From: Lutibacter citreus | GTDB taxonomy: Bacteria; Bacteroidota; Bacteroidia; Flavobacteriales; Flavobacteriaceae | Length of the DNA stretch: 64,000 nucleotides | Direction of reading: 5' to 3' | Assembly: GCF_003260195.1 (NCBI RefSeq) | Contig: NZ_QEIH01000001.1 | Span: forward strand, 704,057-768,056 | Shown here: positions 35,644 to 45,978 of the stretch, one piece after another | Numbering within the stretch: the first letter of the stretch is position 1 | Layout: every line of letters begins with the position of its first letter | Made by a program: the position numbers and the translations under genes | The notes under the pieces: generated by a model | What the model was told of the DNA's origin: nothing | Databases searched by the model: none | What the model saw: the letters and a program-made list of their open reading frames with translations, nothing else

Positions 35644-36480
35644 ATGGATTTAAAATATATTGGATACAATTTTACGGTTTTACCTAAAGAACCAGGAACA
35701 GAAATATTAATTGCTCAATTAGGTTTTGCAGGTTTTGAAAGTTTTGTTGAAAATGAAGACGGAGTTACCGCTTATATTCAAGAGGTAGATTGGAATGCAG
35801 AGATATTAGAAGATATTCAAATATTAAATTCTAAAGAGTTTGAAATTTCTTATGTAGAAGAAGTTATTGCGCAAACTAATTGGAATAGTGAATGGGAAAA
35901 GAATTTTAACCCAATTCAAGTGGATGATATGGTAAGTATTAGAGCGCCTTTTCATGAGAACCCTAATTTAAAATACGATATTGTTATTGAGCCAAAAATG
36001 AGTTTTGGAACAGGACATCATGAAACTACTCATATGATGGTGCAACATTTGTTGGAGATGGATTTAACCAACAAAAAAACGTTAGATATGGGCTGTGGAA
36101 CTGGGATTTTAGCAATTTTTGCAGAAATGAAAGGTGCGCAACCAATTGATGCTATTGATATTGATAATTGGTGTTATGAAAATTCAATGGAAAATGTTGA
36201 GCGTAATAATTGTAGCCAAATATCAGTTTATGAAGGTGATGCTTCTTTATTATTAAACAAAAAATATGATGTAATTATAGCAAATATTAATAGAAATATT
36301 TTACTTAATGATATGCAATCATATATGAGTTGTTTAAATGAAAATGGAACAATTTTATTTAGTGGTTTTTATGAAAATGACATTCCAATTTTAGACGCTG
36401 AAGTTTCTAAATACGGAATGAAAATAGATAAAATAATTGAACGTAATAATTGGGTATCTTTAAAATATATTTTTGAATAA
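35644..36480 (+). CDS. prmA: Ribosomal protein L11 methyltransferase
   Basis: SAM-dependent methyltransferase for L11. An earlier in-frame ATG at 35626 would precede the predicted mRNA start given by the -7 box at 35617-35624, so ATG 35644 (MDLKYIGYNF) is preferred; 278 residues. Motifs: MSFGTGHHETTHMMVQ, LDMGCGTGILAIFAEMKGA, IANINRNILLNDM and LFSGFYENDI. The N-terminal substrate-recognition domain is present. Its stop overlaps the next start (TAATG). Confidence 0.92.
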   Translation: MDLKYIGYNFTVLPKEPGTEILIAQLGFAGFESFVENEDGVTAYIQEVDWNAEILEDIQILNSKEFEISYVEEVIAQTNWNSEWEKNFNPIQVDDMVSIRAPFHENPNLKYDIVIEPKMSFGTGHHETTHMMVQHLLEMDLTNKKTLDMGCGTGILAIFAEMKGAQPIDAIDIDNWCYENSMENVERNNCSQISVYEGDASLLLNKKYDVIIANINRNILLNDMQSYMSCLNENGTILFSGFYENDIPILDAEVSKYGMKIDKIIERNNWVSLKYIFE

Positions 36481-37520
36481 TGATTTTATATGGTGGTTCT
36501 TATACTGAAGATGTTGGACCTGGCCTATTTGGAACAGGAAAGGGAATCTATTGTTTTGATTTTAATGAAACTACAGGAGCTTTAAAATTACTCCATGTTT
36601 TTTTAGGAAGAAATACAAGTTATATTGCTATTTCAAACAATAAAAAATATTTATTTAGTTTTGAAGAGGTTTCAAAAGATAAGAAACCAGTGGTTCTTTC
36701 GTTTATAATTAATAAGGATTATTCATTAAAATTAATTAACCAACAATCTATTGAAGGTGGGTTACCTTGTCATTTAAATTTAGTAAATGATGTAACTTTA
36801 GGTGTGGTGTGTTATGAAACAGGAAGTACTCATTTATACCCAATAAACAAAGATGGTTCATTAGAACCAACTTCTCAAACAATTAATAATGTTGGAACAA
36901 GTGTAAATGTAGAAAGACAAGAATGTGCACATTCGCATATGATTGAAAGCAATGGGAATCAAATTTTTGTTCCAGATTTAGGTATCGATAAAGTTGTTGT
37001 TTATAATTTAAAAGAAAACAAATTAATTGAAGATTATAAAATTAGTATCCCTTTAGGTGAAGGGCCACGGCATATTGTTTTTCATCCTTTAGGTAAATTG
37101 GGGTTTGTTATAAATGAGCTAACAGGAGGAGTTTCAATATTAAAAAAAGAGAATTCTAAATTTAAAGTAGTTGAAACAGTAAGTTCTTTGCCCGAAAATT
37201 ATGAAGAAACACCTTCTGCAGCTGGTATTAAAATGAGTTCAGATGGGAAATTTTTATATGTTTCAAATAGAGGGGGTAATACAATTGCCGTTTTTAATTT
37301 TAATATAGAAAATGAAAAGTTAACATTATTAGATCAGAAAGATTCTGGGGGAGAAACTCCAAGAGATTTTACCATTTCACCAAATGAAAAATGGTTGATA
37401 GTTTCAAATCAAGATTCAAATAATATAACAGTTTTTAAAAGGGATTTAAACGCTATAAAATTAACAGAAGTGTTTAAAATTAAAACGGCAGAATCTATAG
37501 TTTGTTTGAAATTTTTATAA
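36480..37520 (+). CDS. Lactonase/6-phosphogluconolactonase-type beta-propeller
   Basis: 346 residues of the seven-bladed lactonase (Pgl/YbhE) family: GSYTEDVGPGLFGTGKGIY at the start, AHSHMIESNGNQIFVPDLG, GEGPRHIVFHPLGKLGFVINE and GGNTIAVF. No signal peptide, so cytoplasmic. The 6-phosphogluconolactonase role is plausible, but the family also contains other lactonases. Translationally coupled to prmA. Confidence 0.85.
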   Translation: MILYGGSYTEDVGPGLFGTGKGIYCFDFNETTGALKLLHVFLGRNTSYIAISNNKKYLFSFEEVSKDKKPVVLSFIINKDYSLKLINQQSIEGGLPCHLNLVNDVTLGVVCYETGSTHLYPINKDGSLEPTSQTINNVGTSVNVERQECAHSHMIESNGNQIFVPDLGIDKVVVYNLKENKLIEDYKISIPLGEGPRHIVFHPLGKLGFVINELTGGVSILKKENSKFKVVETVSSLPENYEETPSAAGIKMSSDGKFLYVSNRGGNTIAVFNFNIENEKLTLLDQKDSGGETPRDFTISPNEKWLIVSNQDSNNITVFKRDLNAIKLTEVFKIKTAESIVCLKFL

Positions 37521-37533
37521 ATTAGTAGAAATT

Positions 37534-37809
37534 ATGAGTACGGAAAGAAAAATACAGGAAGAAGTTGATACTCTTGAAAAAGAAGTAAATCAATACGAAT
37601 TAGTGCTTTTTAATGATGAGGTTAATACTTTTGATTTTGTAATTGATTCATTAATTGAAGTGTGTGAACATACTTTAGAGCAAGCAGAACAATGTACTAT
37701 TTTAGTTCATTATAAAGGAAAATGTACTGTGAAAACAGGAGAATATAAAGACCTTGAACCTAGGTGTTCAAAATTATTAACAAAAGGTTTGTCTGCAGAA
37801 ATAATTTAA
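37534..37809 (+). CDS. clpS: ClpS adaptor for ClpAP/ClpCP
   Basis: 91 residues. ClpS core YELVLFNDEVNTFDFVIDSLIEVCEHTLEQAEQCTILVHYKGKC is fully recognisable (the metal/N-degron pocket FNDEVNTFDFV and the His in ILVHYKG). Delivers N-degron substrates to the Clp protease. It starts 13 bases after the lactonase gene, probably in the prmA operon. Confidence 0.94.
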   Translation: MSTERKIQEEVDTLEKEVNQYELVLFNDEVNTFDFVIDSLIEVCEHTLEQAEQCTILVHYKGKCTVKTGEYKDLEPRCSKLLTKGLSAEII

Positions 37810-37906
37810 AAAGGTCACCATTAAAATGCTGACCTTTCCAAAAAAGAGTTATTATAATTAACCAAAAGAACATTATTAATTTAAAAAATGAAAAACTAAC
37901 TCTTTT
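37810..37906. terminator. Two hairpins between clpS and the carboxylase operon
   Basis: AAAGGTCA/TGACCTTT (37810-37817, 37830-37837) is followed by a T-run only on the minus strand, fitting an end for the convergent carboxylase transcript. AAAAGAGTTA/TAACTCTTTT (37842-37851, 37897-37906) is a longer-looped hairpin on the same stretch that could end clpS. Confidence 0.6.
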
Positions 37907-37976
37907 AATGTTAGACGTAAGATACAACATCTTCTTACAATATTTTTATATTTAGTGGTTTTTCTAAAGTATAATT

Positions 37977-39530
37977 TTATAAAGGAATATTTCCATGTTT
38001 TCTTTTTGGGGTATTAATTTCTTTTCCTTCAAGCATTTTAAACGCTTTAATTAATTTTCTTCGTGTGTTTTTAGGGTAAATTACTTCGTCTATAAAACCA
38101 CGCCTAGCAGCTTTGTAAGGGTCAGCAAACAAAGAGGCGTATTCAGCTTCTTTTTCTTTTAGTTTTTCTTCAGGATTTTCTGCGTTTGCTATTTCTCGTT
38201 TAAAAATAATTTCGGCGGCTCCTTTAGCTCCCATAACTGCTATTTCTGCTGTAGGCCAGGCAAAATTCATATCTGCACCAATATGTTTAGAATTCATTAC
38301 GTCATAAGCGCCTCCATATGCTTTTCTGGTAATAACCGTAATTTTAGGAACGGTAGCTTCGCTTAAAGCATATAGTAGTTTAGCACCGTTTTTAATAATT
38401 CCATTCCATTCTTGATCGGTACCTGGTAAAAAACCGGGTACATCAACTAATACTAATAGAGGAATATTAAAGCAGTCACAAAAACGAGTAAATCTTGCTG
38501 CTTTTATGGAGCTGTTAGAGTCTAAACAACCCGCAAGTTGCATTGGTTGATTGGCAACTATTCCAATACTTCTTCCCGCAAGTCTTGCAAAGCCAACTAT
38601 AATATTTTCTGCATAATCTTTCTGAATTTCAAAAAATGTATCTTCATCAATAATTCCACCAATTACAGAATGCATATCATATGGTTTGTGAGCATCTGTA
38701 GGAATTAGATTAATAAGATGTTCACGTAATTCTTCACCAACAACATAATGAAGCTTTTTAGTTGTTTCTTTATTGCTTTGCGGTAAGTAGCTTAATAGTT
38801 TTTTAATATCATTTAAGCAAGTTATATCATTTGCAGAAGTAAGATGTGCAACTCCAGATTTGGTAGAGTGTGTGCTTGCTCCACCTAACTCTTCAGAAGT
38901 AACTTCTTCATTTGTTACAGTTTTAACAACATTTGGGCCTGTGACAAACATATAACTGGTGTCTTCAACCATTATTGTAAAATCAGTCATTGCAGGAGAA
39001 TATACAGCACCACCAGCACATGGTCCCATAATTGCGGATATTTGAGGTATTACTCCAGATGCCTGAACATTTTTATGAAAAATATCTGCATAACCACCTA
39101 GGGAGCGAACTCCTTCTTGAATTCTTGCACCTCCAGAATCATTTAAGCCAATACAAGGAGCTCCAACTTTTACTGCAGCATCCATAATTTTGCAAATTTT
39201 TTCAGCATGAGTTTCAGATAAAGCACCTCCAAAAACAGTAAAATCTTGAGCAAAAACATAAACTAATCTATTATCTATGGTTCCATAACCAGTTATAACA
39301 CCATCTCCAAAGAAAATTTGGTCTTGCATACCAAAATCAGTAGTTCTATGGGTTACTAATACTCCCATTTCTTCAAAGGAACCCTCATCTAGTAAATAAG
39401 CTACTCTTTCTCTAGCTGTTAGTTTCTTTTTAGAATGTTGTTTGGCTATTCGTTTTTTACCACCACCTAAATGAGCTAACGCAACTCTTTTATCTAATTT
39501 TTCAATTTTAGTGTTCATTTCTTTATCCAT
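37977..39530 (-). CDS. Acyl-CoA carboxylase carboxyltransferase (beta) subunit
   Basis: 517 residues of the PccB/MccB family: [57 protein letters not shown] and the C-terminal domain [17 protein letters not shown] and [15 protein letters not shown]. Transfers the carboxyl group from biotin to an acyl-CoA, most likely propionyl-CoA judging by length and the three-gene arrangement, though acetyl-CoA cannot be excluded. Last gene of the BCCP-BC-CT operon. Confidence 0.88.
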   Translation of the reverse strand: MDKEMNTKIEKLDKRVALAHLGGGKKRIAKQHSKKKLTARERVAYLLDEGSFEEMGVLVTHRTTDFGMQDQIFFGDGVITGYGTIDNRLVYVFAQDFTVFGGALSETHAEKICKIMDAAVKVGAPCIGLNDSGGARIQEGVRSLGGYADIFHKNVQASGVIPQISAIMGPCAGGAVYSPAMTDFTIMVEDTSYMFVTGPNVVKTVTNEEVTSEELGGASTHSTKSGVAHLTSANDITCLNDIKKLLSYLPQSNKETTKKLHYVVGEELREHLINLIPTDAHKPYDMHSVIGGIIDEDTFFEIQKDYAENIIVGFARLAGRSIGIVANQPMQLAGCLDSNSSIKAARFTRFCDCFNIPLLVLVDVPGFLPGTDQEWNGIIKNGAKLLYALSEATVPKITVITRKAYGGAYDVMNSKHIGADMNFAWPTAEIAVMGAKGAAEIIFKREIANAENPEEKLKEKEAEYASLFADPYKAARRGFIDEVIYPKNTRRKLIKAFKMLEGKEINTPKRKHGNIPL

Positions 39531-39532
39531 AA

Positions 39533-40990
39533 TTATTTATTTAGGTAGTTTGCGCCAGGTATTTTTAATATTTTCTGCTCATCTAAATGAATTTTTAAAG
39601 CAATTAAAGCGGCTAATTGGGCTTCTTCTTTAAGTTCTTTTTCGAGTTTATCAGGAGTGTAGTAATTTTCAACAAAATGAGTATTGAAAGCACCTGATCT
39701 AAAAGCTTCATGTTTGCAAACAAATTTTCCAAAAGGCAAGGTTGTCATTGCACCAACTACTTTATAGTTTTCAATGGCGTCAATCATTAATTGAATGGCC
39801 TCATCTCTTGTTTTGCCGTAAGTTATTAATTTGGAGAGCATTGGGTCGTAATAAATTGGAATTTCCATTCCTTCTTCAAATCCGTTATCAACTCTTATAT
39901 TTTTACCAGTAGGAATTTTATAAGTAGTTAATTTACCAACACTTGGTAAAAAATTATTTAAAGGATCTTCAGCATAAACTCTAAGTTCTAGTGCATGACC
40001 ATTAATTTTTAAATCTTCTTGTTTAATTGTGATTTCTTGTCCTCTTGCAATTAAAATTTGTTGTTCTACAAGATCTACATCAGTAATTAGTTCAGTAACA
40101 GGATGTTCAACTTGTAAGCGAGTATTCATTTCAAGAAAATAGAAATTTAACTTATCATCAATTAAAAACTCAACAGTTCCAGCACCTAAGTAGTCACATG
40201 ATTTAGCAACCATAATTGCTGCTTCTCCCATTTTATTTCTTAATTCTTCAGATAGGATACTTGAAGGAGCTTCTTCTAATACTTTTTGATGTCTTCTTTG
40301 AACGCTGCACTCTCTTTCAAAAAGTTGAAGTACATTCCCATAACTGTCTGCTAAAACTTGAATTTCTATATGTCTTGGAGATGTAATATATTTTTCAATA
40401 AAAACAGATCCATCACCAAAGGCTGAGGTTGCTTCTGAGATTGCACGTTGCATTTGTTCTTCTACATTTTCAGCTTTTTGAACTACTCTCATTCCTTTTC
40501 CACCACCACCAGCAGCAGCTTTAATTAAAATTGGAAATCCTATTTTGTGTGCAATTTCTATTGCTTCTTGAGGGTTGGAAATAGCTCTATCTATTCCTGG
40601 TACCATTGGAATTTTGTAGTTTTTTACAGCATCTTTAGCAGCTAATTTATCTCCCATCATTTTTATTGATTTTGATTTTGGTCCGATAAATATGATGTTA
40701 TTTCTCTCACATAATTCAGCGAAATTTGCATTTTCACTTAAAAATCCATAACCTGGATGAATTCCATCTGCGTTTAATTTTTTGGCTACTTCAATTATTT
40801 TATTTCCGTTTAAGTACGATTTGCTTGAAGGGGCTTCACCAATACAAACAGATTCATTTGCATATCTTACGTGTGGTGCATTTCTATCTGCTTCAGAATA
40901 AATAGCTATTGTTTTTATCCCCATTTTACGGGCGGTTTTCATAACTCTAATGGCTATTTCACCTCTGTTTGCGACTAATATTTTTTTCAT
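39533..40990 (-). CDS. Acyl-CoA carboxylase biotin carboxylase subunit
   Basis: 485 residues; ATP-grasp enzyme that carboxylates biotin. [36 protein letters not shown], the Gly-rich ATP loop [33 protein letters not shown] and [14 protein letters not shown]. It lacks a fused biotinyl domain, which is supplied by the separate upstream gene. Two bases separate it from the carboxyltransferase. Confidence 0.93.
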   Translation of the reverse strand: MKKILVANRGEIAIRVMKTARKMGIKTIAIYSEADRNAPHVRYANESVCIGEAPSSKSYLNGNKIIEVAKKLNADGIHPGYGFLSENANFAELCERNNIIFIGPKSKSIKMMGDKLAAKDAVKNYKIPMVPGIDRAISNPQEAIEIAHKIGFPILIKAAAGGGGKGMRVVQKAENVEEQMQRAISEATSAFGDGSVFIEKYITSPRHIEIQVLADSYGNVLQLFERECSVQRRHQKVLEEAPSSILSEELRNKMGEAAIMVAKSCDYLGAGTVEFLIDDKLNFYFLEMNTRLQVEHPVTELITDVDLVEQQILIARGQEITIKQEDLKINGHALELRVYAEDPLNNFLPSVGKLTTYKIPTGKNIRVDNGFEEGMEIPIYYDPMLSKLITYGKTRDEAIQLMIDAIENYKVVGAMTTLPFGKFVCKHEAFRSGAFNTHFVENYYTPDKLEKELKEEAQLAALIALKIHLDEQKILKIPGANYLNK

Positions 40991-41025
40991 AATAGATTTT
41001 TAATATAAATAAGGAGGCTATAATT

Positions 41026-41511
41026 CTAATCCATTTCAATCATTAGTTCGCCTTTTTCAACCGTTTCGTTACATTTAATGTTTACAGCCTTAATAATTCC
41101 ATCCTTGGGAGCTAAAATAGAGTTCTCCATTTTCATTGCTTCTAAAATTAAAAGCGTGTCACCCTCTTTAACTTGTTGATTTTTGATAACGTTAACTTTT
41201 AGGATCATACCGGGCATAGGAGCTTTTATAAGATTTATCTTTTTTGAGATGCCACTAGATAATCCTAACTCATTAATTAATTGATCTAATTGATTTGAAA
41301 TATTAACATTGTAAATGTGCTCATTTATTGTGATTACATAATTTCTTTTGTAAAAATGAGCTTCATTTAAATGAACGTTAAAAGATTTGTTATTGTTGAT
41401 AACATGAATTTTCTTTTTTGATAGTTTGATTAAATCTAATTGATCTATATCAGAAGTTTTTAAATTGAATTCAAAAGACTCGTCTACTTTTACTTTGAAT
41501 TTTTTCCCCAT
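41026..41511 (-). CDS. Biotin carboxyl carrier protein of the acyl-CoA carboxylase
   Basis: 161 residues. The C-terminal biotinyl domain (about 90-160) has the biotinylated lysine in LILEAMKMENSI and the thumb region PMPGMILKVNV. The N-terminal 90 residues are a low-homology adaptor. First gene of the three-gene operon; the start at 41511 gives MGKKFKVKVDESF. Confidence 0.9.
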   Translation of the reverse strand: MGKKFKVKVDESFEFNLKTSDIDQLDLIKLSKKKIHVINNNKSFNVHLNEAHFYKRNYVITINEHIYNVNISNQLDQLINELGLSSGISKKINLIKAPMPGMILKVNVIKNQQVKEGDTLLILEAMKMENSILAPKDGIIKAVNIKCNETVEKGELMIEMD

Positions 41512-41926
41512 AAATTTTAAATTGACAGATATTCAATTAATTAAGTTTTTAAATTACGAGATTTTTTGAAATATAAAAAATAAATTAATTTTATAATTTT
41601 TAGAGATTTTGTTTTTCATTATTTTTAAGTGCGGAGAAAATATGATTAAACCATTTTTTTATGATGTGATTTATGTGTCAGTTTAAAGTGGAAAATGAAT
41701 TTAAGTGAAAAGATGTGTTTTTAGCCAAAAAATCAGATGAATAAACTTATTGGTTAATATAGAATTGAAACTTTTTTAAAAATTAGTATTTTTGGTTAAT
41801 AATTAACCTAAAAATTTAAAAATTATTAATTTGGGTTAATTTAGAATATTAATTAGGAAATAGAGTTGTAAAATAACAAGGAATGATACTGTAAATTTGT
41901 AGTATCATATTAAAAATTAGAATATT
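41512..41926. other. Divergent intergenic region, no gene seen
   Basis: 415 AT-rich bases between the biotin carrier gene and the CBM48 gene. No open frame of interest on either strand. The stretch near 41893-41900 (tgtaaatttg) gives a -7 box TAAATTTG for the CBM48 gene. Confidence 0.6.
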
Positions 41927-42238
41927 ATGAGTTTGAAAAAACAATATTTAAAAAGTAAACCTGTTTGTAAAGTTACATTCTTATTAGATAAAGAAGAAGC
42001 TTTAGAAGCAGAAAGAGTTGATTTGTTGGGAGAATTCAATAACTGGAACACTGCTGAGCCAGTTATTATGAAAAAGTTAAAGAATGGATCATTTAAAGTT
42101 GTTATTGATTTACCTGCTGAAAAGGAATTTCAATTTAAATATCTTTTAGATGGTGAAAAATGGGTAAACGACACTAACGCAGATAAGTTTGTGAATAGTG
42201 GTTTAGGAGCTGAAGAAAATTCAGTTGTTACTTTGTAA
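41927..42238 (+). CDS. Small CBM48/AMPK glycogen-binding-type domain protein
   Basis: 103 residues consisting of one early-set domain: VDLLGEFNNWNTAEPVIMKK, GSFKVVIDLPAEKEFQFKYLLDGEKWVNDT. This is the isoamylase N-terminal/AMPK-beta-like carbohydrate-binding fold as a single-domain protein. No glycogen enzyme is adjacent. A strong terminator follows. Confidence 0.88.
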   Translation: MSLKKQYLKSKPVCKVTFLLDKEEALEAERVDLLGEFNNWNTAEPVIMKKLKNGSFKVVIDLPAEKEFQFKYLLDGEKWVNDTNADKFVNSGLGAEENSVVTL

Positions 42239-42264
42239 GAAGAGATTTACTATTTAGCACAATT

Positions 42265-42300
42265 AAAAAAAGAGAATTTGACTTGCAAATTCTCTTTTTT
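42265..42300 (+). terminator. Intrinsic terminator after the CBM48 gene
   Basis: AAAAAAGAGAATTTG/CAAATTCTCTTTTTT with a five-base loop and T-run. Confidence 0.92.
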
Positions 42301-43173
42301 TTACTACTAACTAAAAAAATCAAAAACATTACCTATCTCAATAAGTAATGAAATATGAGACAAATTTATACGAATAGCTTCTTATATTCTATGACTTTTA
42401 TCATCATTTAAATATTTTTTTAAATATATAAATTAAAACAGGAGTTAGTTAATTAAACTAGTTCCTGTTTTTGTTTTTTAGAGCCTGATTAACTGTTGTT
42501 TATGTAATTGTTTTTATTAAAAAATTATTTGATAAATTTTCAACTTATTTATAAAATATTTAATATTTATATTAAAAAAGAGTTATTCGTCTCAATTTAA
42601 AGCTTTAAAAGAAATGATTTTGAAATTTTTAAGATGAAATTGTAATTAAAATAAGTAGGTGTTTATAAAAGATTTATTACTTTTTATATATAATTTTAAA
42701 AACAATTCTAAAAACAAAAACTTTAAAAAGGAGCTTTTGAGTTGTGTTTTATTTTTTTTAGAGATTTGAATAATTATTACCACTTTTGGAGGTAGTTTTT
42801 TTATAAAGTCCATTTTTCTCCATTTCCATTTTTTTTATCATATTTCCCCAACTTATTAAATTTTAAAGTGGTTATCTAGTTTCACCTTGAATTAAATGCT
42901 TGTTTTACCCTTTTATCATTTTATTCTCAATGGAGGGCAAAACAATTTTAAATTTCAATTTTAATAAAAAAATAATTAAAAAGAATGGTTTTACAGTTGT
43001 TTACTTTCCTAAAACAGCTAAAATTAAGATAAGTATTTAAATTAAATTCTAGAAATATTGATAAAATGAACGTAGAAAAGCTTTAAAATGTGAAACGAGC
43101 AAAAGAAATAGACCTAAGTAATTTATTGTAAAACAAGAAGTTAAGGCAGGTGTTAGGAGGGGAGTACTATTAA
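42301..43173. other. Gene-poor AT-rich region with an orphan terminator-like hairpin
   Basis: About 870 bases without a supportable gene. A terminator-like hairpin at 42435-42471 (AAAACAGGA...TAGTT/AACTA...TCCTGTTTT, then T-rich) has no coding sequence upstream except the already terminated CBM48 gene. A 36-codon ORF at 42930-43040 has no recognisable similarity and is not called. Confidence 0.55.
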
Positions 43174-43207
43174 TAAAAAAGCAACTACCTAATAATTAGA
43201 TAGTTGC
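43174..43207 (-). terminator. Terminator of the tRNA-Arg transcript
   Basis: On the minus strand GCAACTATCT/AGGTAGTTGC is followed by TTTTTT, directly downstream of the tRNA. Confidence 0.85.
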
Positions 43208-43219
43208 TTGTATATTTTG

Positions 43220-43293
43220 TGACCTCGACTGGATTCAAACCAGTAACCTCTTGAGCCGTAATCAAGTGCGCTATTCAGTTGCGCCACGAGGCC
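43220..43293 (-). tRNA. tRNA-Arg (anticodon ACG)
   Basis: 74-base cloverleaf on the minus strand: acceptor GGCCTCG/CGAGGTC (one G-T pair), D stem GCGC/GCGC, anticodon stem CTTGA/TCAAG with loop TTACGGC giving ACG, T stem ACTGG/CCAGT with loop TTTGAAT, discriminator A. CCA is not encoded. Confidence 0.95.
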
Positions 43294-43329
43294 GTTTTAA
43301 CGGGTGCAAATATAACATAATTTAATTAT

Positions 43330-43479
43330 TTACAAACTATTTTTTGTAACAAAATATCGATAACCAATTATAGCTAGTTGCCATTTTGATGCTTTTGCTA
43401 AATCCATTCCTTTTTTTGTATAGCTAGGAATGATAATTTTGTTGATTTTTGCAATAATCTTAAAAATTGATTTTTTCAT
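43330..43479 (-). CDS. 49-residue basic microprotein, flavobacterial conserved hypothetical
   Basis: ATG at 43479, TAA ending at 43330. The protein begins MKKSIFKIIAKINKIIIPSY, continues with the amphipathic KKGMDLAKASKWQLAIIGYRYF and ends VTKNSL. I recognise this as a type found widely in flavobacteria and sometimes labelled SsrA-binding protein, a label its size does not support. Basic, with a hydrophobic N-terminal helix; function unknown. It lies 36 bases upstream of tRNA-Arg on the same strand. Confidence 0.75.
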   Translation of the reverse strand: MKKSIFKIIAKINKIIIPSYTKKGMDLAKASKWQLAIIGYRYFVTKNSL

Positions 43480-43954
43480 ATAGCTAAAATAAAACTAATA
43501 AAAAGTCTTACAAAATGTAAGATCTTTATGATATGTTATTATTGGTTTTTTGAAATCCTATCTAAGGATATTTTATAGAGTAAGCGGTTTAAGGTTCGTC
43601 CAAAAAAAATATTCTAGAAGTTTCATTTAATATAAGAGTTAATAGTTCAATTTAAATATTCCTAAGTAGTTGTAAACCTATTTAATGTAAGATGCGATTT
43701 AAAAATAGATTTTGTGATATAGGTTAATGTTTTAATTAGAATTAATACTGTTCGTATTTAAAAGTTTCTAGGTTAAAATAAAATGTTTGTAATTCTTAAT
43801 TCTAGTTTCGTAACTAGTATTTATAAAATGAAAATAATATTAAAAAATTTAAACTACAGTAATAGCTATTTAACAACATAATAAGTTTAGCTAATTTTTA
43901 AATCATCAACTTTTAAGATTTATATTCTATTATATTTGCATCAAAAAAATATTT
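43480..43954. other. Intergenic region upstream of the exchanger gene
   Basis: 475 AT-rich bases with no gene. Contains a small hairpin TCTTAC/GTAAGA (about 43505-43521) and, close to the downstream gene, a -7 box TATATTTG (about 43932-43939). Confidence 0.55.
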
Positions 43955-44890
43955 ATGGATTTTTTATTTATAGTAATTGGTTTAATTCTACTAATCTTGG
44001 GAGGAAATTGGTTATTGAAAGCAGCAGTAGGATTTTCATTAAGATTACTTATTCCTAAAATAGTAATTGGTATGACAGTTGTTTCTTTTGCAACTTCAGC
44101 TCCAGAATTAATTGTTAGTATTAGATCTGCATTAGAAGGACACGCAGATATTGCATTAGGAAACGTAATAGGATCAAATATAGCCAATTTAGGATTGGTC
44201 TTAGGGATTACTATTTTAATTTCTACTATTAGCGTAGAAAAAAGTTTTTATAAAACAGATTGGCCTGTGATGATTATTGCATCATTACTTTTATATGGGT
44301 TTATTGCATTTGATGGTGAATTAGTGAGGTATGAAGGAATTATAATGTTATCCTTGCTTATAGTTTTTTTAATTTATTTATTACGTTTTCAAAAAACAGC
44401 GGTAGTTGATGAGGTTCCTGAAGATGATGTTGAACTACCTTTATATAAAGATGTTTTATTTTTAGTAATTGGAGGTGTTGCTTTATGGGGAGGTTCAGAA
44501 CTATTAATTGAAGGAGCTGTAGGAATGGCTCAAAAATTTAATGTTAGTGAGCGAGTTATAGGTATTACAATAGTATCTGTTGGGACAAGTATTCCTGAGT
44601 TAGCAGCTTCAATAATAGCAATATTAAAAAAAGAAAAAGCAATATCCTTAGGGAATCTTATTGGGTCTAATGTGTTTAATATTTTGGCAGTATTGGGTAT
44701 AACCTCTATAATTACTCCAGTTAAAGTTACAGACGAAGGATTGTTAAATAGTGATATTTATTGGATGCTAGCTTTTGCTTTATTAGTTTTTCCGTTAGTA
44801 TTTGCACCAGTGAAAATGAAATTGAGTTGGAAAGAAGGTCTAATTCTTTTATCGTTATATTTAGGCTTTATATATACAATGTTAGTTTAA
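43955..44890 (+). CDS. Calcium/sodium antiporter (CaCA, YrbG family)
   Basis: 311 residues, about ten hydrophobic helices in two inverted halves. The alpha repeats are clear: SFATSAPELIVSIRSALEG...ALGNVIGSNIANLGLVLG and SVGTSIPELAASIIAILKKEKAISLGNLIGSNVFNILAVLG. Exchanges Ca2+ against Na+ across the inner membrane. Monocistronic. Confidence 0.93.
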   Translation: MDFLFIVIGLILLILGGNWLLKAAVGFSLRLLIPKIVIGMTVVSFATSAPELIVSIRSALEGHADIALGNVIGSNIANLGLVLGITILISTISVEKSFYKTDWPVMIIASLLLYGFIAFDGELVRYEGIIMLSLLIVFLIYLLRFQKTAVVDEVPEDDVELPLYKDVLFLVIGGVALWGGSELLIEGAVGMAQKFNVSERVIGITIVSVGTSIPELAASIIAILKKEKAISLGNLIGSNVFNILAVLGITSIITPVKVTDEGLLNSDIYWMLAFALLVFPLVFAPVKMKLSWKEGLILLSLYLGFIYTMLV

Positions 44891-44910
44891 TTTTTATTAA
44901 AAAAATAAGT

Positions 44911-44944
44911 AAAAAAAAACACTGCAATTGCAGTGTTTTTTTTT
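44911..44944. terminator. Bidirectional terminator
   Basis: Perfect palindrome around ACACTGCAATTGCAGTGT flanked by A8-9 and T8-9, between the convergent exchanger and glutamine synthetase genes. Confidence 0.95.
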
Positions 44945-44961
44945 ACTTATTAAGTGAAAGA

Positions 44962-45978
44962 TTATTTAATTGGCTTAACCGTTTTAATAATTCTTGAAGC
45001 TACTTTGTATGGATCTGCATTTGAAGAAGGACGACGATCTTCTAACCATCCTTTGTATCCTTTTTCTACAACTATAATTGGAATACGAATTGATGCACCT
45101 CTATCTGAAACTCCCCAAGAGAAATCGTTGATTGAAGCAGTCTCGTGCTTACCAGTTAAACGTTGATCGTTAAATTCACCATAAATTTCAATGTGTTCTT
45201 TTACCAGTGGGCGGAAAGCTTCACATATCTCAATATATTTATCTTTTGAACCACATTCTCTTAAAATAGAGTTAGAGAAGTTAGCGTGCATACCTGATCC
45301 ATTCCAGTCAGTATCTCCTAATGGTTTTGGATGGTATTCAATATACATTCCACGACCTTCAGTTAAACGGTCTAATAAATATCTAGAAATCCAGATTTCA
45401 TCTCCAGCTTTTTTAGCTCCTTTTGCAAATAATTGGTATTCCCATTGTCCAGATGCAACTTCTTGGTTAATACCTTCAAAGTTTAAACCAGCTTCTATAC
45501 ATAAATCAGCATGTTCTTCAACTAAATCACGTCCATGAGTGTTTTTACCACCAACTGAACAGTAGTACATACCTTGTGGAGCAGGATAACCACCTCTTGG
45601 GAAACCTAAAGGTAAATCATTGTCAGCATCCATAATAAAGTATTCTTGCTCAAATCCAAACCAGAAATCGTTATCATCATCTTCAATAGTTGCACGTGCA
45701 TTAGACTCATGAGGAGTTCCATCAGCATTCATCACTTCATTCATTACTAACCATCCATTAATACGGGCAGGATCTGGGTATATTGCTACTGGTTTTAAAA
45801 TACAGTCAGATGATCCTCCTGAAGCTTGTTTTGTAGATGAACCGTCAAAAGACCAAAGTCCTAACTCTTCTACTGTTCCTTGAAAATTCTCATGCTCTTC
45901 AACTTTGGTTTTACTTCTCATATTTTGAGTTGGAAAATATCCATCTAACCAAATATACTCTAATTTAATTTTTGCCAT
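44962..45978 (-). CDS. glnII: Glutamine synthetase type II
   Basis: 338 residues, the short eukaryote-like GSII form. MAKIKLEYIWLDGY at the start, LGLWSFDGSSTKQASGG...DCILKPVA, FGFEQEYFIMD (metal ligands), INQEVASGQWEYQ, DWNGSGMHANFS and LTGKHETASINDFSWGVSDRGASIRIP. ATP-dependent ammonia assimilation in the cytoplasm. Divergent from glnN, a GSIII enzyme with the same reaction. Confidence 0.95.
   Translation of the reverse strand: MAKIKLEYIWLDGYFPTQNMRSKTKVEEHENFQGTVEELGLWSFDGSSTKQASGGSSDCILKPVAIYPDPARINGWLVMNEVMNADGTPHESNARATIEDDDNDFWFGFEQEYFIMDADNDLPLGFPRGGYPAPQGMYYCSVGGKNTHGRDLVEEHADLCIEAGLNFEGINQEVASGQWEYQLFAKGAKKAGDEIWISRYLLDRLTEGRGMYIEYHPKPLGDTDWNGSGMHANFSNSILRECGSKDKYIEICEAFRPLVKEHIEIYGEFNDQRLTGKHETASINDFSWGVSDRGASIRIPIIVVEKGYKGWLEDRRPSSNADPYKVASRIIKTVKPIK

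Noticed and set aside
42930..43040. 36-codon ORF in the gene-poor region, considered as an integrase fragment
   Set aside because: No integrase motif is visible, no direct repeat of the tRNA 3' end was seen, and codon content is indistinguishable from background.
43220..43293. tRNA-Arg considered as an attachment site of a genomic island
   Set aside because: No integrase gene or repeated tRNA 3' segment was found in the window.
45191..45538. 115-codon plus-strand ORF opposite glnII
   Set aside because: Shadow of the highly conserved glutamine synthetase gene on the other strand.
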